From Xestospongia muta (lineage: Eukaryota; Porifera; Demospongiae; Haplosclerida; Petrosiidae), in the NCBI GenBank assembly GCA_963693285.1, contig OY848918.1, positions 17,006,035 to 17,070,034 on the forward strand: a DNA stretch of 64,000 bases, read 5' to 3'. Made by a program: the position numbers and the translations under genes. The first letter of the stretch is position 1. The number at the start of each line of letters is the position of its first letter. The notes beneath the pieces are model-generated. The model saw only the letters and a program-made list of their open reading frames with translations. It had not been told where the DNA came from and searched no databases. Shown here in pieces: positions 1 to 11,800 of this stretch.

Positions 1-164
1 CCCTACTAAATATAACACCTGCCATATTACTACTATTAAATAAACCAAATTGTAGATAATAAATATTTTAAGGAAATAATAAATACTTAAGAAGGGCAAT
101 ATCATTTCTAAAGCTTTTGCTGTAAAAGTTATATTTGTTATTAAATCTTTTATTATTAATTCAG

Positions 165-493
165 TTGATCTCACTTGCATACTAAAGAAGAAACCAATCC
201 TTGCAGAGGTCGTAGGTCTTCTAACAGATATTAATTATGAGTGGTACAAGATAGGCACTGCTTTAGAAGTAGAAGACTGTGTCCTAGGTGGTTTAATTCA
301 AAACCATGATGATAACACGACAAAACTTATAAAACTATTACGAAGTTGGATGGATACATTTCCATCAAGCAGTACTTGGGATGTTGTTCTTGCTGCAGTA
401 GAAGGCCCAATTGTGAAACATCCCTCAACTGCTTTAAACATTCGAAAGTTTTTAGCCAAACCAGAAGTCCAGTCAAAATATATTGTGAAATAG
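165..493 (+). CDS. Terminal Death-fold exon of an upstream family gene (partial)
   Basis: This is a final exon with an AG acceptor at 163-164 and a TAG stop at 491-493, open for about 109 codons. The first codon is completed by the two bases tt, so the incoming intron is phase 1. The translation reads ILKKKPILAEVVGLL, then EWYKIGTAL, LLRSWMD, TWDVVLAAVEGPIV and FLAKPEVQSKY. It aligns motif by motif with the last exon of gene 2 (35094-35437). The spacing of helices and the W-x-IG and SW-x-TW pattern are those of Death-domain-superfamily modules. The rest of the gene lies left of the window. It is probably the adaptor-recruiting C-terminus of a Roc-COR/Death protein; the Death-fold call rests on motif pattern only. 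Confidence 0.72.
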
Positions 494-2040
494 TGTTTTA
501 CACATGGACAATTTTATCTTTAGCAGAAAACTTTTAGATTTTTCTGATAACACATTTCACTTTGTATTTAAATTATTATAGCTAAAATTTTCTTAATACT
601 TTGAGGTTACTACTTCTGACAATATTATTTTTGGTTTGATTATCTAGAGTATTTTTGGAAAATTAGTTAACATTTTATGTATTGCTTTTCTATTCCTGTA
701 ATATTGTTATACTATATCAAATGCTTGTTTAACTATTTGCTAAATCTCTTGTATTGTAACTGTATTTATCTATAACTGCTTTTGTACATTTTTTCACTTT
801 TTTTTTAAAGAAAGGCTTATTTAAACCATGTATTCCTATTACAATTAGATTGATAGAGAGTTACATTAATGATTGATGACTATCTTTCATACAACATTAA
901 CAACATATTGATTGGTGGTAATATGTCATCCAACTAGCAAAATTCATATTTCACAAACAGAGGAAGTTTAGTCCATATACTCATCAATATCTAGATGGTT
1001 TCATACTCTGTACTTCAAATGAGAGGACTTTTAAGCAGACTCCACAAGATGCATATGGTCAGATATTTCACCTCAAATGCAATATTTTGAAAAAAACAAA
1101 CATCAAGTGCTTGTCAGACACCTACCAAATCTTAGCACTACTTGTCAACAATAACATATTGGTACATATTGAATTCTCTACTTAAAAGCTTTTCATACAT
1201 GAAAAAAAATCAAGTTTGTGATTGAACAATAATATATTACGAGAAAGTATGTGAAAATAGCTGCAAATTTTTACTTGTAGTCTTCAACTACTATTAACAA
1301 AGAGTCATCAACATGTTAAAGTTTTAAAATATTATTATTAAACCTAAGACAATTGCTATTGCAATTACATATTTAAATAATTGTAGTAATAACTATAATA
1401 TTGAGTTGTAAAATTTGTACACACCAACTTAATTATAATAATTGTAGATTTAAAATTAGTTAATATTAGCTGTTGTATGATTGTAAAACCATTTAAAAAG
1501 ACTACTCAATTTCTTTGCCAATACTTTTTTGTCAATTTTTAACTTACAGTAGCTACATTTAATACAAGTAGACAGGGCTAGATAATATGATAGATAAGTC
1601 AGTAAATGGACAGACTTAAACAATATAAGCATGCTACAGGCAATGCAATATATATTGAAAAATTATGGTTCAACCAAATGCACATTAGATGAGTTCTTTC
1701 CTTTTTTTTGAATGTGCTCAACTCTACCAATTGTGGTGTATGTCTCCAATTGTATTTTCTACAACCCTCATTCTAACTAGGGATGCTATTGTTTTTTATT
1801 TACTTCAAAATGTTAGCTACATGACCTGTAATTTTAGTAATAAATTTGATCAACCATATACCAGGATAGTTACTGTTGGTTTGACTGATAACATATTACT
1901 ATATTTTAGTATTGGGACAGGTATATAAGTATGTTACATATGATGATTTGCAGCAACCCCTTCTTTTCTTAAGACGCATATTTGTGATCTTGAGATTTCT
2001 TGATTTATTGTTTACATAAACAGTTGATTCTCTGTCTTAG
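494..2040. other. Noncoding stretch, nothing recognised
   Basis: This is AT-rich sequence with no exon-like open stretch. The short open frames here have no protein-like composition or splice context. It sits between the Death-domain exon and the decayed family copy and probably contains lost exons that can no longer be read. Confidence 0.5.
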
Positions 2041-2634
2041 ATTGAGCTCTACTTTAAAGAATTTGTAGCAGTAATTGTAATGTCAAATACAATACAATGG
2101 ATTAAGCTGTATCATCCTATGATTATCCTCTGTCATATGAGCCAACTTTTGCCAATTTTACAGTTAGTCTGTAATGAACATATCCTGATCACAAGACAGA
2201 TTTAAAAATGCAACCACATCCAGAAAAGTTAATTCACTCTGAATATATTCAGTGCACATTAATAAAAGAACTAAAGCCTATACCACTTGATACAGAGATA
2301 GAGAGACTTTGATTGACTGGGTAAAAAATGCTGTGTAAACTATATGTATCTCATTTGTTATTTTAGTTATAGATCAGATATCAGTTTGCCAAATTCATTA
2401 GTTCAAGTTTCTCCTGTTCCAGATACACATGATATGAACCTTTTTTTCAAATTATATCTTATATATATATGTATAAACATTTACTTTACAAGAAGACAGT
2501 ATAGACACTTGAGAGAATAATAATTATTTTGTTATGTAATTGTTGCATTAACTAGAATATACATAGATATATATATTCAAGACGTTTCTCAAATGCTAAA
2601 TCTGATATGATGTGTCATGTTACAATTACTTCAG
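2041..2634 (+). pseudogene. Decayed copy of the 3' middle exons of the GTPase/Death family
   Basis: Three consecutive exons of the family survive as wreckage in the correct order. Positions 2041-2340 match the end of the 454-bp exon of genes 2 and 3; peptides such as KLIHSEYIQCTLIKEL and PIPLDTE are readable between stops. Positions 2373-2431 match the 60-bp DQTS linker exon, with its donor changed from GT to AT. Positions about 2576-2634 match the 63-bp SEMMSGVPITL linker exon and keep a GTAAGT donor. Frames are broken by several stops and indels. Sequence after 2850 still resembles the following intron of gene 1 (near 13440-13620), so this was a genomic duplication and not a processed copy. 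Confidence 0.75.
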
Positions 2635-2649
2635 GTAAGTTGCTCTTTA

Positions 2650-3955
2650 TGATTAATGTTTTTTGTGTTGTATTTTGTTAGATATGAAACATATCATCTT
2701 TCATTTTTGCAAGTCAAGCTATTTATAAATAATTTATTCATAATTATGGTGACATATAATTTGGCATATATAAATATTTCTTTTAATTGCTATATATAAT
2801 ATATATATATATATATATACCACAACTTTATAAAATTAAACTGATTGATTTGACTGCAGATGCACACCTTAATTGTATTGACAAACTGCAAAAAAATACT
2901 TGATGAAACTTTTAACTAGCATGCTTATCTACTATTAGTATTTTGTACAACAATCTGAATCTTTACCAACTCTTTTGCGGTTTTAACATCATGCAAGTAT
3001 GGATATCTAAATATAGTAATGTGACAATTTTGTGATATATAATTATACAGCTTTTCTTTGAATACTTAAATCAGTGTAGATTATTTATAAGAACTTCATA
3101 GTCTAAGGTATATATTATAAGTAATGGCCAGTTAATTTATGGCAATCTTAGTGCTTTGAAACATTGTTTTCTGGAAAAAAGTCAATAGAGCTTTTGCGAA
3201 TTTTATAAGGACACTGTCAATTCAGGTACAGCTGCCTACTCAAATTGTGAACTTCTGAATAATCTCTGAGAGAATATCCAATGCCACTTACTATTAATAA
3301 TTCAATCATTCAAGAGTCAATAGATATATACAATCATAAGTAATGGAGATAACTCAAACCATGACAGTATACATTTCATTTTATAGTTACATTTTATGTC
3401 AATGAAGTAGCCTGTAAAGGCAATGACTTACATTATATGCACTAGATGTTCATTTGTATGTGAGGTTAGGCTCATCTTTACCTATAGAATGATCAACACT
3501 AATATGTCTACAACCCTAGCACTAACTAGACAGTGTCAATGTTTTGTCTATTTCTCTCTTGTATAACTTTAAAGATCTTTTGTTTTATCTACACTCATAA
3601 CAGCAACAAAGTAGACCATCAGATTTATATTGACAGAATGAAGTAGACTTTTATGATGGAAATAATTTTGATTGTTAGTCATTTCAAAAAAATACAAAAT
3701 TATTGTGAATCATGAAACTACTGCTAATGTCATTCAAAATCATTTGAGTGACAAATAATTAATGATGTAAAATAAAAAAGATCATCACTTACAAAGTTGT
3801 TTGCTTAATATGCCTTGTTGGATATCATATTGAGTGTTATTTGGCTTTCTTATGTCACTCAGTGATTCCTTGTTGTTTTGAGTACTGTATATTCCTGAAT
3901 ATTACTCAAATAATAACAAATACATTATAAAATTTTAGTATAGATTTATTAAAGT
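2650..3955. other. Noncoding AT-rich DNA with a TA microsatellite nearby
   Basis: An AT dinucleotide run lies at about 2797-2819. From 2850 to about 3000 the sequence is similar to the intron before the Death exon in gene 1 and, in reverse, to the matching intron of gene 2. Beyond that no gene or mobile-element end is visible. Confidence 0.45.
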
Positions 3956-3959
3956 CTTC

Positions 3960-4745
3960 ATTCTTTACCGCAAACACAACTACTCAACCCTAGAAAAGGA
4001 AGTCTAGCCATTTTCTCGTGAACCAACTACTTAGCCTTAGAGAAGGAATTCTGGCCATTACCCTAGAAAAGGAATTCTGGCAATGTCTATGGACCCTAGT
4101 GAAGATGTTTATTGAACAGGTAGAGAATGTAGTCTGGCCATTATCTGGTTAATGAAAAATTCATTCTCTACCTCGAATGCAATTACTCAATGCTAGAGAC
4201 AGAATCTGGCCATTATCTCGTGAGTAATAAGTTCATTCTCAATCTCAAATGAAACTACTCAATCCTAGAGAAGAAAACTAGCCATTATCTGGTGACTAAA
4301 ATGTTCATTTTCTACCTCAAACGCAACTACTCAATCCTAGAGAAGGAAATTGTTTTGAATCAAAGTTTTCAATAATGTAGTAGCAGGTCTAGAATAATTT
4401 TCAATTGAGTTGAGTGAAATACCTACGAGCTACAATTAATTAGAGAAGGAAGGGTGGTCATTATCTTGAAAATCAAAAGTTCATTCTCTACCTCAAATAC
4501 AACTACTCAACCCTAGAGAGAGAAGTCTTTCCATTTTCTGTGCAATCAAAAGTTCGTTCCTACTTTTAACGCAACTACTCAATCTTAGATAAGAAAGTTT
4601 AGCCATTATCTTATATAAGGAAGTCTAGCCATTTACTGGGGTCTCTGGAGAAGAAAATCTGACAGTTAACCTAGAGAAGGAAGTCTGTCATTTTCTGGGA
4701 AATGAAAAGTTTATTCTATACCTCAAACATAATTACTCAAACAGC
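3960..4745. repeat. Degenerate minisatellite, unit roughly 70-85 bp
   Basis: About ten diverged units recur. They share the core TTCATTCTCTACCTCAAA, then CAACTACTCAACCCTAGAGA, AGGAAGTCTAGCCATT and TATCTGGTGA. Units vary in length because of internal indels, and a unique piece is inserted at about 4350-4440. No open reading frame runs through it. Function unknown. Confidence 0.85.
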
Positions 4746-4749
4746 TTAT

Positions 4750-5793
4750 TTAATTACAACAACCAAGGTAGTATATCATTCATTAGGAACTACTGGTCAT
4801 ACATAGACAAATATCTAGAAGCTTTGTTATATTATGTTCTTGTTTAATTATGCACATTGTTTGTGCTACTAGACTAACTGTTATGTTACTGTGCTAGATT
4901 ACTTTATATTGTGTCTTGTTGACTCCATGTACACAAAAATCTATTAAACAGCTTTATATAGAATGTTTTCTTTATAATAATACACCACAAGAATAGTGCC
5001 TGAAAATTGTAGCTCAAGAGACTGCAATAAACTAGTGCAAAGTCAGATATAATTTCAGTTTGTGATATTTGTAAATCTATGTTTATTGTAGCTTATTGAT
5101 TTAGACTCTTTGTTCAGTCAGTACTTCCTGTAGACATTTTAGAATTAGACAATTTGAGTATTAGATTTTTTTGGGATTAGACATTCTGTGACACTCCCAT
5201 ACATGCATATATAGTTAGTAAGAAGAGAAACTCAAACAATGACAGCATCCTACTGTAATCACAACCTACTTTATATATATTCAAAAGCATTCTGAAAGTT
5301 TAGGACTATCCCAAACCTATATAAGTTAAATGACTAACTCATGTGAATGCTCACATTATTAGATAGTAAAGGTTACCTGATATATAGTGATAATTAATCT
5401 TTCCTTTCCATTTAATACTTGATATTGTCTATACTAATGTTATTATGTTAATATTATGTGTATATATTTTACAACTGTTGTATAATAATTATGATATATG
5501 CTAGTTATAACTTGTCAATAATCTAAATTCTATGGAACATGTACTTAACAAATCACTTACTGTCATGTATTGTATTATGAGACTGTATTGTAAACCTGTA
5601 GATAAAACAAATGTGGCATAATAGGACAAACATTATCATGACTACAACTGCTGACAACACATAGAGTATTAATCTCTCTATATACAGTAGTGAAATGATA
5701 TTGAGTTATTTTACCTATCCTTTGTAATGTATCATTAGATGTAGTTGTATATTATAAAGTCAATTGATCATAAATACTGACATATCTTTTTAG
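4750..5793. other. Noncoding flank or 5' intron of gene 1
   Basis: No convincing exon was found. It may be the intron before the first visible ankyrin exon or intergenic DNA. The bases just before 5794 make a normal polypyrimidine-AG acceptor (TCTTTTTAG), so at least one further upstream exon must exist. Confidence 0.5.
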
Positions 5794-5892
5794 GACAAGA
5801 GAACTCCTCTTCACTTGGCTGCTTACAATGGCTATTCTGAAACAGCTCATATTCTTATTAAAGCTGGTTCATCACTGGACCCCATTGACAAA
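5794..5892 (+). CDS. Gene 1 ankyrin-repeat exon 1 (99 bp)
   Basis: An exactly 33-codon phase-0 exon encoding one ankyrin repeat. It begins DKRTPLHLAAYNGY and ends with a hydrophobic helix and AGSSLDP. Acceptor is TTTTTAG and donor GTAAGT. The TPLHLAA hallmark makes the call secure. Confidence 0.9.
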
Positions 5893-8800
5893 GTAAGTAT
5901 TTCCATTATTCAAATATGTTGTTATTATTATCAGGAGCTCATGAGCGTCGGGAAGCGACGCGAAGGAGCGTCAAATTCCTTTCACCAACTGTTGTCGAAT
6001 CAAGGCTTAGAACATATGTCCATATATGGACATAACTGCTAAGTGTTTTGCATTTTAATAGCTTCTGGGCTGTAACCTCTTAGTAGGTGTGCTTTAAATA
6101 GATAAATTTAAGAGAAGTCAAGAAGTCAAGAAGATGGCCAATCGACCTTGAACAACATATATCATTATATTCCGACACAAGGTAACTCCAAAGTGTCCTG
6201 GTGTTCTGTGTGGACAAGGTGTCACAGGCCAAAGTGCATACTTCCTTGTACCACGCAGCAAGGAAACTACCAAAACGTTCATTATCCTTGTAATGGACGC
6301 AAAAAAGCTGGCAGAAAGTTCTTTATAAGAACTTCAGCAACTTCCCTAGCCTGAGACTAGTTTTCATGTATTGCCAGAGAACTAGTCTTGTTGAATAAAG
6401 TGATATATGTTGTTCAACTGTTTCCACTTCTTTAATGACAAAAACCTCCATAACCTCCAAGTCCAATTCTTTTAAACGTTTCTCGATGTACATAACTTCT
6501 TTCTTAGTTTCCACTTCTTCGTTTTACTCGCCATAGATGATTGTAATAATATTCATTGCTCCGTCACGTACTTAGCAGTACTTATGCTACGTAAGTGTAT
6601 TTTCGTTATATGGAATAACCCTTGACCGTGTTTCGACAATGGTTAGAATACAAATATAATGGCAGTTTGACGCTCCTTCGCGTAGCTTCGCGACGCTCAT
6701 GCGCTGCTGTTATTATTCATTACTGAATTTGTATATAATGTTTTTATTGATACATGTAATTATGTAGATATTTGTGGTTTAATTATCTCCCATAAGTTGT
6801 TATACAAAAGCTCATACAACGAAAAATGTTACCTTTGACAGAATGCTTTGTGTTATAAAATTAAAACTTTTCATATAGCTGTAGCTATCATAGGTAACAT
6901 GTATCTCCAAGAAAAGTCGACATATATCTCTATGTCACAAATTCAGTGACAATCATCTAATAAGCTGAATATAGGGAGAACTTTTACAAATTTTCTATCC
7001 ATAGATCATATTGATTTTGGTTGCAATAGATAGACAAGTAGTACCTTAATTTATTATAAACATTTGAAGCTTAATGCACGTAAGCTTTAATAGTTACAGC
7101 CAGAGACGTTTACAGTCATATTGATTTCATCAGAATGATAATAGAGTATTTCTCTCAGCACTACAGTTGAAAAAGTAAATGAAATACTTTTGTTTGCTTA
7201 TTATTCCAAAAATACTTGCTTTTGTCTCTGATTTCCATCTTTTTGAGACTTATATGGACTATAAATTATTCAAATGTAAAATATAAAATACTTACAAGGG
7301 AATAAGCTAATAATGTCATTCTTATTAAGCAAAGTACTGGTATATTGGTATACTTCATAGTAAATTTTTTTTGTCATGGATATAATTTGTCCTTGATGAT
7401 CTGTATAAATTTTCACTTACATAGAGATTTTTGTAAAGTAGCCTGGGCAAGCAGTTAATATTTGTGGCACTATAAACAGCATTAAGTGTCTAAGGTGGAA
7501 ACTGACTTTAGAACTCTCCAATGGTTTTAAAGCTGGACATAACGCATACCCTGATCTAGGCTTTCAGTAAGAATTCTCGTACAAAGTACTGTATTACTGA
7601 TAGATCTGTCGTATTGTACTAACATGATGCCTTTTATATCAGTAGAATCAATTGAGAAATTGTTTCTTTGAATGCTCCAGTTATCGTTATATATATATAT
7701 ATATAAGCAAATCTAGAAACCTTCTGACACTTGTTATCACCATACAATGGAAAGGACTAGGTGACTACTTTTATTGTCTTTTCTTACTTTTAGATTGATA
7801 TTTCTCAGTTTCTCATCTGGTGGCCTGAAGTGTCACCATATCACGTACATTAAAAAATTATGACTGTAAAGTCACTACAATCCATGTACACTTTAAGCTT
7901 GTAGTCTATAGCTAAACTTTAAAGCAATATTTCATTCATAAATTTACCAAAAATATTATAAGAATGTTTTGGAAGTAGCATGTTGGAGTTAGGAACTTCT
8001 AGATTTAGCTACTTGAGCAACTACTAGATAATATCAACATATGCAATCTGAGAGCAACATAGACACTACAAAGTGAAGCAACATCATAACTAAAACATTT
8101 ATATCCTATGCATATTTACTATCGTCATTGATGTTTTAATTAGAGTTAAGACTTAAGTACATACTTACAGGGAAATGCAATATGATAACAAGTTAAACAT
8201 TAAATCAAATTTATTATTACATTAAAAATCTTAATGTAAATGTTAACAGTATATTCCCATCATATATAACAGCAACAAGTGGAGTGGAGCATTAAGAGAA
8301 ATAAAATTGTCTATGATTTTCTGATATGAATTGTTGTGCCAGTGAAATTAGAATATATACTCCAACAGAATATGTATTGTACAAAGAGCAATGTACACTA
8401 TATGTTGTAACACACTCAAATTGTGTAAATAAATATATATATCAATATCAAATTGTAACTGAATAAAAGTAGTGATGACGACATAAGAAATGTAATCATC
8501 AAAAATATAAGATTAAAATTTTGTTTCTTTTTCTAGGATAACAACACTCCATTGATGTTAGCTTGTCAGGAGGGATACCAATCAACAGCAATACTTCTAT
8601 TAGAGAAAGGAGCTGACAAGCAATTACATAATAAAGTTAGTTTATATATTATAATAATATACATAACACTGCACAAGAAAATGAATTTTATTATGTACTT
8701 TATGTAATCAAGGACAGTATCAATAATGATACAACTGTCAATAAGATCATTAAAATTAATTCACTTCATATTAATTATTGGCACAGGTAATAAATAGAAT

Positions 8801-11800
8801 ATACCAGATATGAGAAATAAATGAAGTATACTAGTTTATTTTGTATTTGCTTTATATCAATTTACAAAATAATAGTTATTAACTATGTCTTGCAAAGCAG
8901 TGCATGGAATTACTCATTCGTAGTTGGACTGAAGAAATTACTTGAATTTTTTTTTAATCAGAATGGTGACACAGCTTTGACAATAGCTAAAAGCAGGGCT
9001 CATAATTTCTACAAAAAGCTCATGGATCAAATTGATCAAATTGATCAGAACAGTAAGTTCAAACTATCTCAGATATGGAAATGATTAAAATTTATTATTA
9101 ATTTTGTTTAGACAAAAGTATTTTATTACAAGCTCTTGATGAAGGTTATGTTATCCTCTCAATCATAAAATTGCTTTTGGTGGGTCCTCCAGCTGTCGGT
9201 AAGACCTCTTTCAAACATCTTCTCTTTGACTGGGAACCACCATATCATCATCACAGCACAGCTATTGCTGATCAACCAATAAGAGCTGTTGAAAGAGTAG
9301 CTACTCTTGATGGTGCAAAAAATTGGGAAATGGTTAATACAAAGGAACTAATGCGAATGCTAGCAGAAGACATTCGTGTACAAGCAAGCTTAAATCCCAC
9401 AGAAGGTAAACAGCATTTTCTGCCTTCTATACCAAAAAAGAAAACACCACTATCAAATATTGAAAAAATAAAGGGAAAAGAAACTCCAAACTCAGATGTT
9501 GCTGGTCATTCTATTTCTCTAAAACCCTCTTTGGTAATTTCGGATGAACAAAGTACCACCACAACTTTAGAATATTATTCTAAAAGTGAGAAAGAATCAA
9601 ATCCAAAATCAAAGACAATTCAAAGTGAAGATACTCTACCTAAGGAATCAAATCATCCATCTAACAGAAAAAAAGGTGTGGTTAAGGAAAAAGATTTTTC
9701 TGTTCATCCTTTGAATAATTTTGGATCTGTTGAGCGTGATATGGCTGTTCCAAAGCCAGCCAGAAAGGATAATGTTCTACAACTGTCTAAAAATATTCTC
9801 TCTGCAATGAAAGGTGCAGCCTCTCGACAACTCTCTTTGTCAACTTGGATATATGTACTTGATAGTGGTGGTCAACCACAATTTGCTGATGTATCTAGAG
9901 CATTTGTATGTGGCAATACACTCATTGTGATTGTACACAAGTTGACAGATCGACTGTCAAGTAAGCCAATCTTTCAATATTCTATTGATGGCAAGCCATT
10001 AACTCAGCCTAAAGAGCTTAGGATGACAAATATTCAGCTCATTACAACATATGTACGATCCATCTCATCAGCTAAGCTTGCTGCTGTTGATGATTCTGAC
10101 AGTGAGTCATTGCCTACATTCCTCATCATTGGTACCTATGAAGACAAAATGAGAGGTCTGGGAAAGTTGTTTCGTGAGTCATTAAAAAAAAAGAATGCAC
10201 AACTTATAGCAGCTTTGCAACAATACAAAGATCAATTGATATTTTATAATAAATCAGAGCAAGAACTTATCTTTCCTGTTGATAATATGTGCCTAAAAGA
10301 TCGTCAAAATCTCTCATCTCTTGTTAGAACATATGTTATGGGGCATAAGAAAGCAGTTGTTGAGAAGAAAGTCCCTATTCGTTGGTATGTTTTGGAGTCT
10401 AACGTCAAAGAAGAAGGAGAGAAAAATGATCATGGTATTGTATCTCAAACTCAATGTCAAGACATTGGTCAGACACTAGGAATGACTGAGGCTCAAATTA
10501 AAGGAGCTATTGCATTTTTCAAGTCTCTCTCAGTTTTTTTACACTTTAACAACTGCACTCACCTCGTTTTTACAAATCCACAATATTTCTTGGATGCGCT
10601 TTCCAATATAATTCGTATATCATTCGTTGATTTTCCTGAAATGCTACTACAAGAAGGAAAAATGCTGCCACCAAATGCTCACTATCGACTTCAACAAGAA
10701 GGCTTGTTTACAATAGATCTTCTAGATGTTGTATCTATTCAATTTGCACCAGGTCTTTTTGAAAAAATTGACCTATTATGTTTGCTGTGTGACCTCTGTA
10801 TTGTAGCTTAAGTTCATCGTGAGGAGTCTACGTATTACTTTATTCCAACTGCTTTATCTCCTAAACATCTAACCACTAACAAAAAGAAAAAGTTCACCAA
10901 AACATGTGAGCCGTTGGTTTTATCTTTTCAACATGGAGTTGTGCCTCAAGTAAGAATGATCAGTATAATGTTTGTTCACATTCTTTTGTTTCTAGGGTGT
11001 ATTCCCAGCAGCTGTTGTAGCATTATTGAATCGTAAAGAGCCTCCACTTTTTACACTCGAGTGTCTCAATGCACAATTTCCTTGTCAGCTCCAATTTGCT
11101 GTTAATTTGCGGTCATTAGAACCTCATGGATCATTACCTTTAGTAGATACAATGCTATGGATGGAAATCTATTGGACTGGTGATCCAGCTGAATGTTCCT
11201 CATTACGTTCTCTAGTTACTGCTGCCATTGACTCATGTGCTGAGCCTTTAGCTTATCATCCATCTGCTCTAAAGTGTAAACCTGGTGCTCTCTGTAACCT
11301 AAAGCATCAAGCTCAGCGAGATATGCCTCCTATTCATGTAGCACTTGTTACAGTTAACAAAAGAAAGGAAATTAAAGTGTCTTGTACTATTCAAGATTTG
11401 CCACCAGTGGAATTAAGTAATAAGTTTCAGCCATGGATGGATGGATTTGGTGAGTTATTATAATTCACTGTACAAGGTGACTTAATTTCATGTGTGTGTT
11501 TAGAAAAGGAAGACATTAACAAAGGTAACTACAGAACCACTACTTTGAAAGAAGAACCTAAGTCAGGTTAATTAATTTTCACATAATATTAATAACAACT
11601 ACTTTTTAGAGAAAACAAATAATGTGTTTAATTGATTATTCATATTTACTCTAGACAATCAAGGCACTGATGTAGATATAGAATGTTCACCATCAGTACT
11701 GCCACTTTTACCTCCTACAATTGAAGGTAAATTGAAGTCATTTTCTTCACTTATTTCTATTTAAATGAGATTGGAGAAAAACCAATGTAGTAATAATAGT

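Noticed and set aside
3960..4745. Possible CRISPR-like array
   Set aside because: Units are diverged, variable in length and lack conserved repeat-spacer structure; the genome is eukaryotic. It is a minisatellite.
10809..10811. Selenocysteine or programmed readthrough at the gene 1 stop
   Set aside because: The codon is TAA, not TGA, and paralogues have no special residue at this place. A plain nonsense change or a sequence error is simpler.
9112..10949. NACHT/NLR-type NTPase reading of the P-loop
   Set aside because: There is no Walker B hydrophobic-DGLDE motif. Instead the DxGGQ switch II of small and Roc GTPases follows, so an NLR call is not supported.
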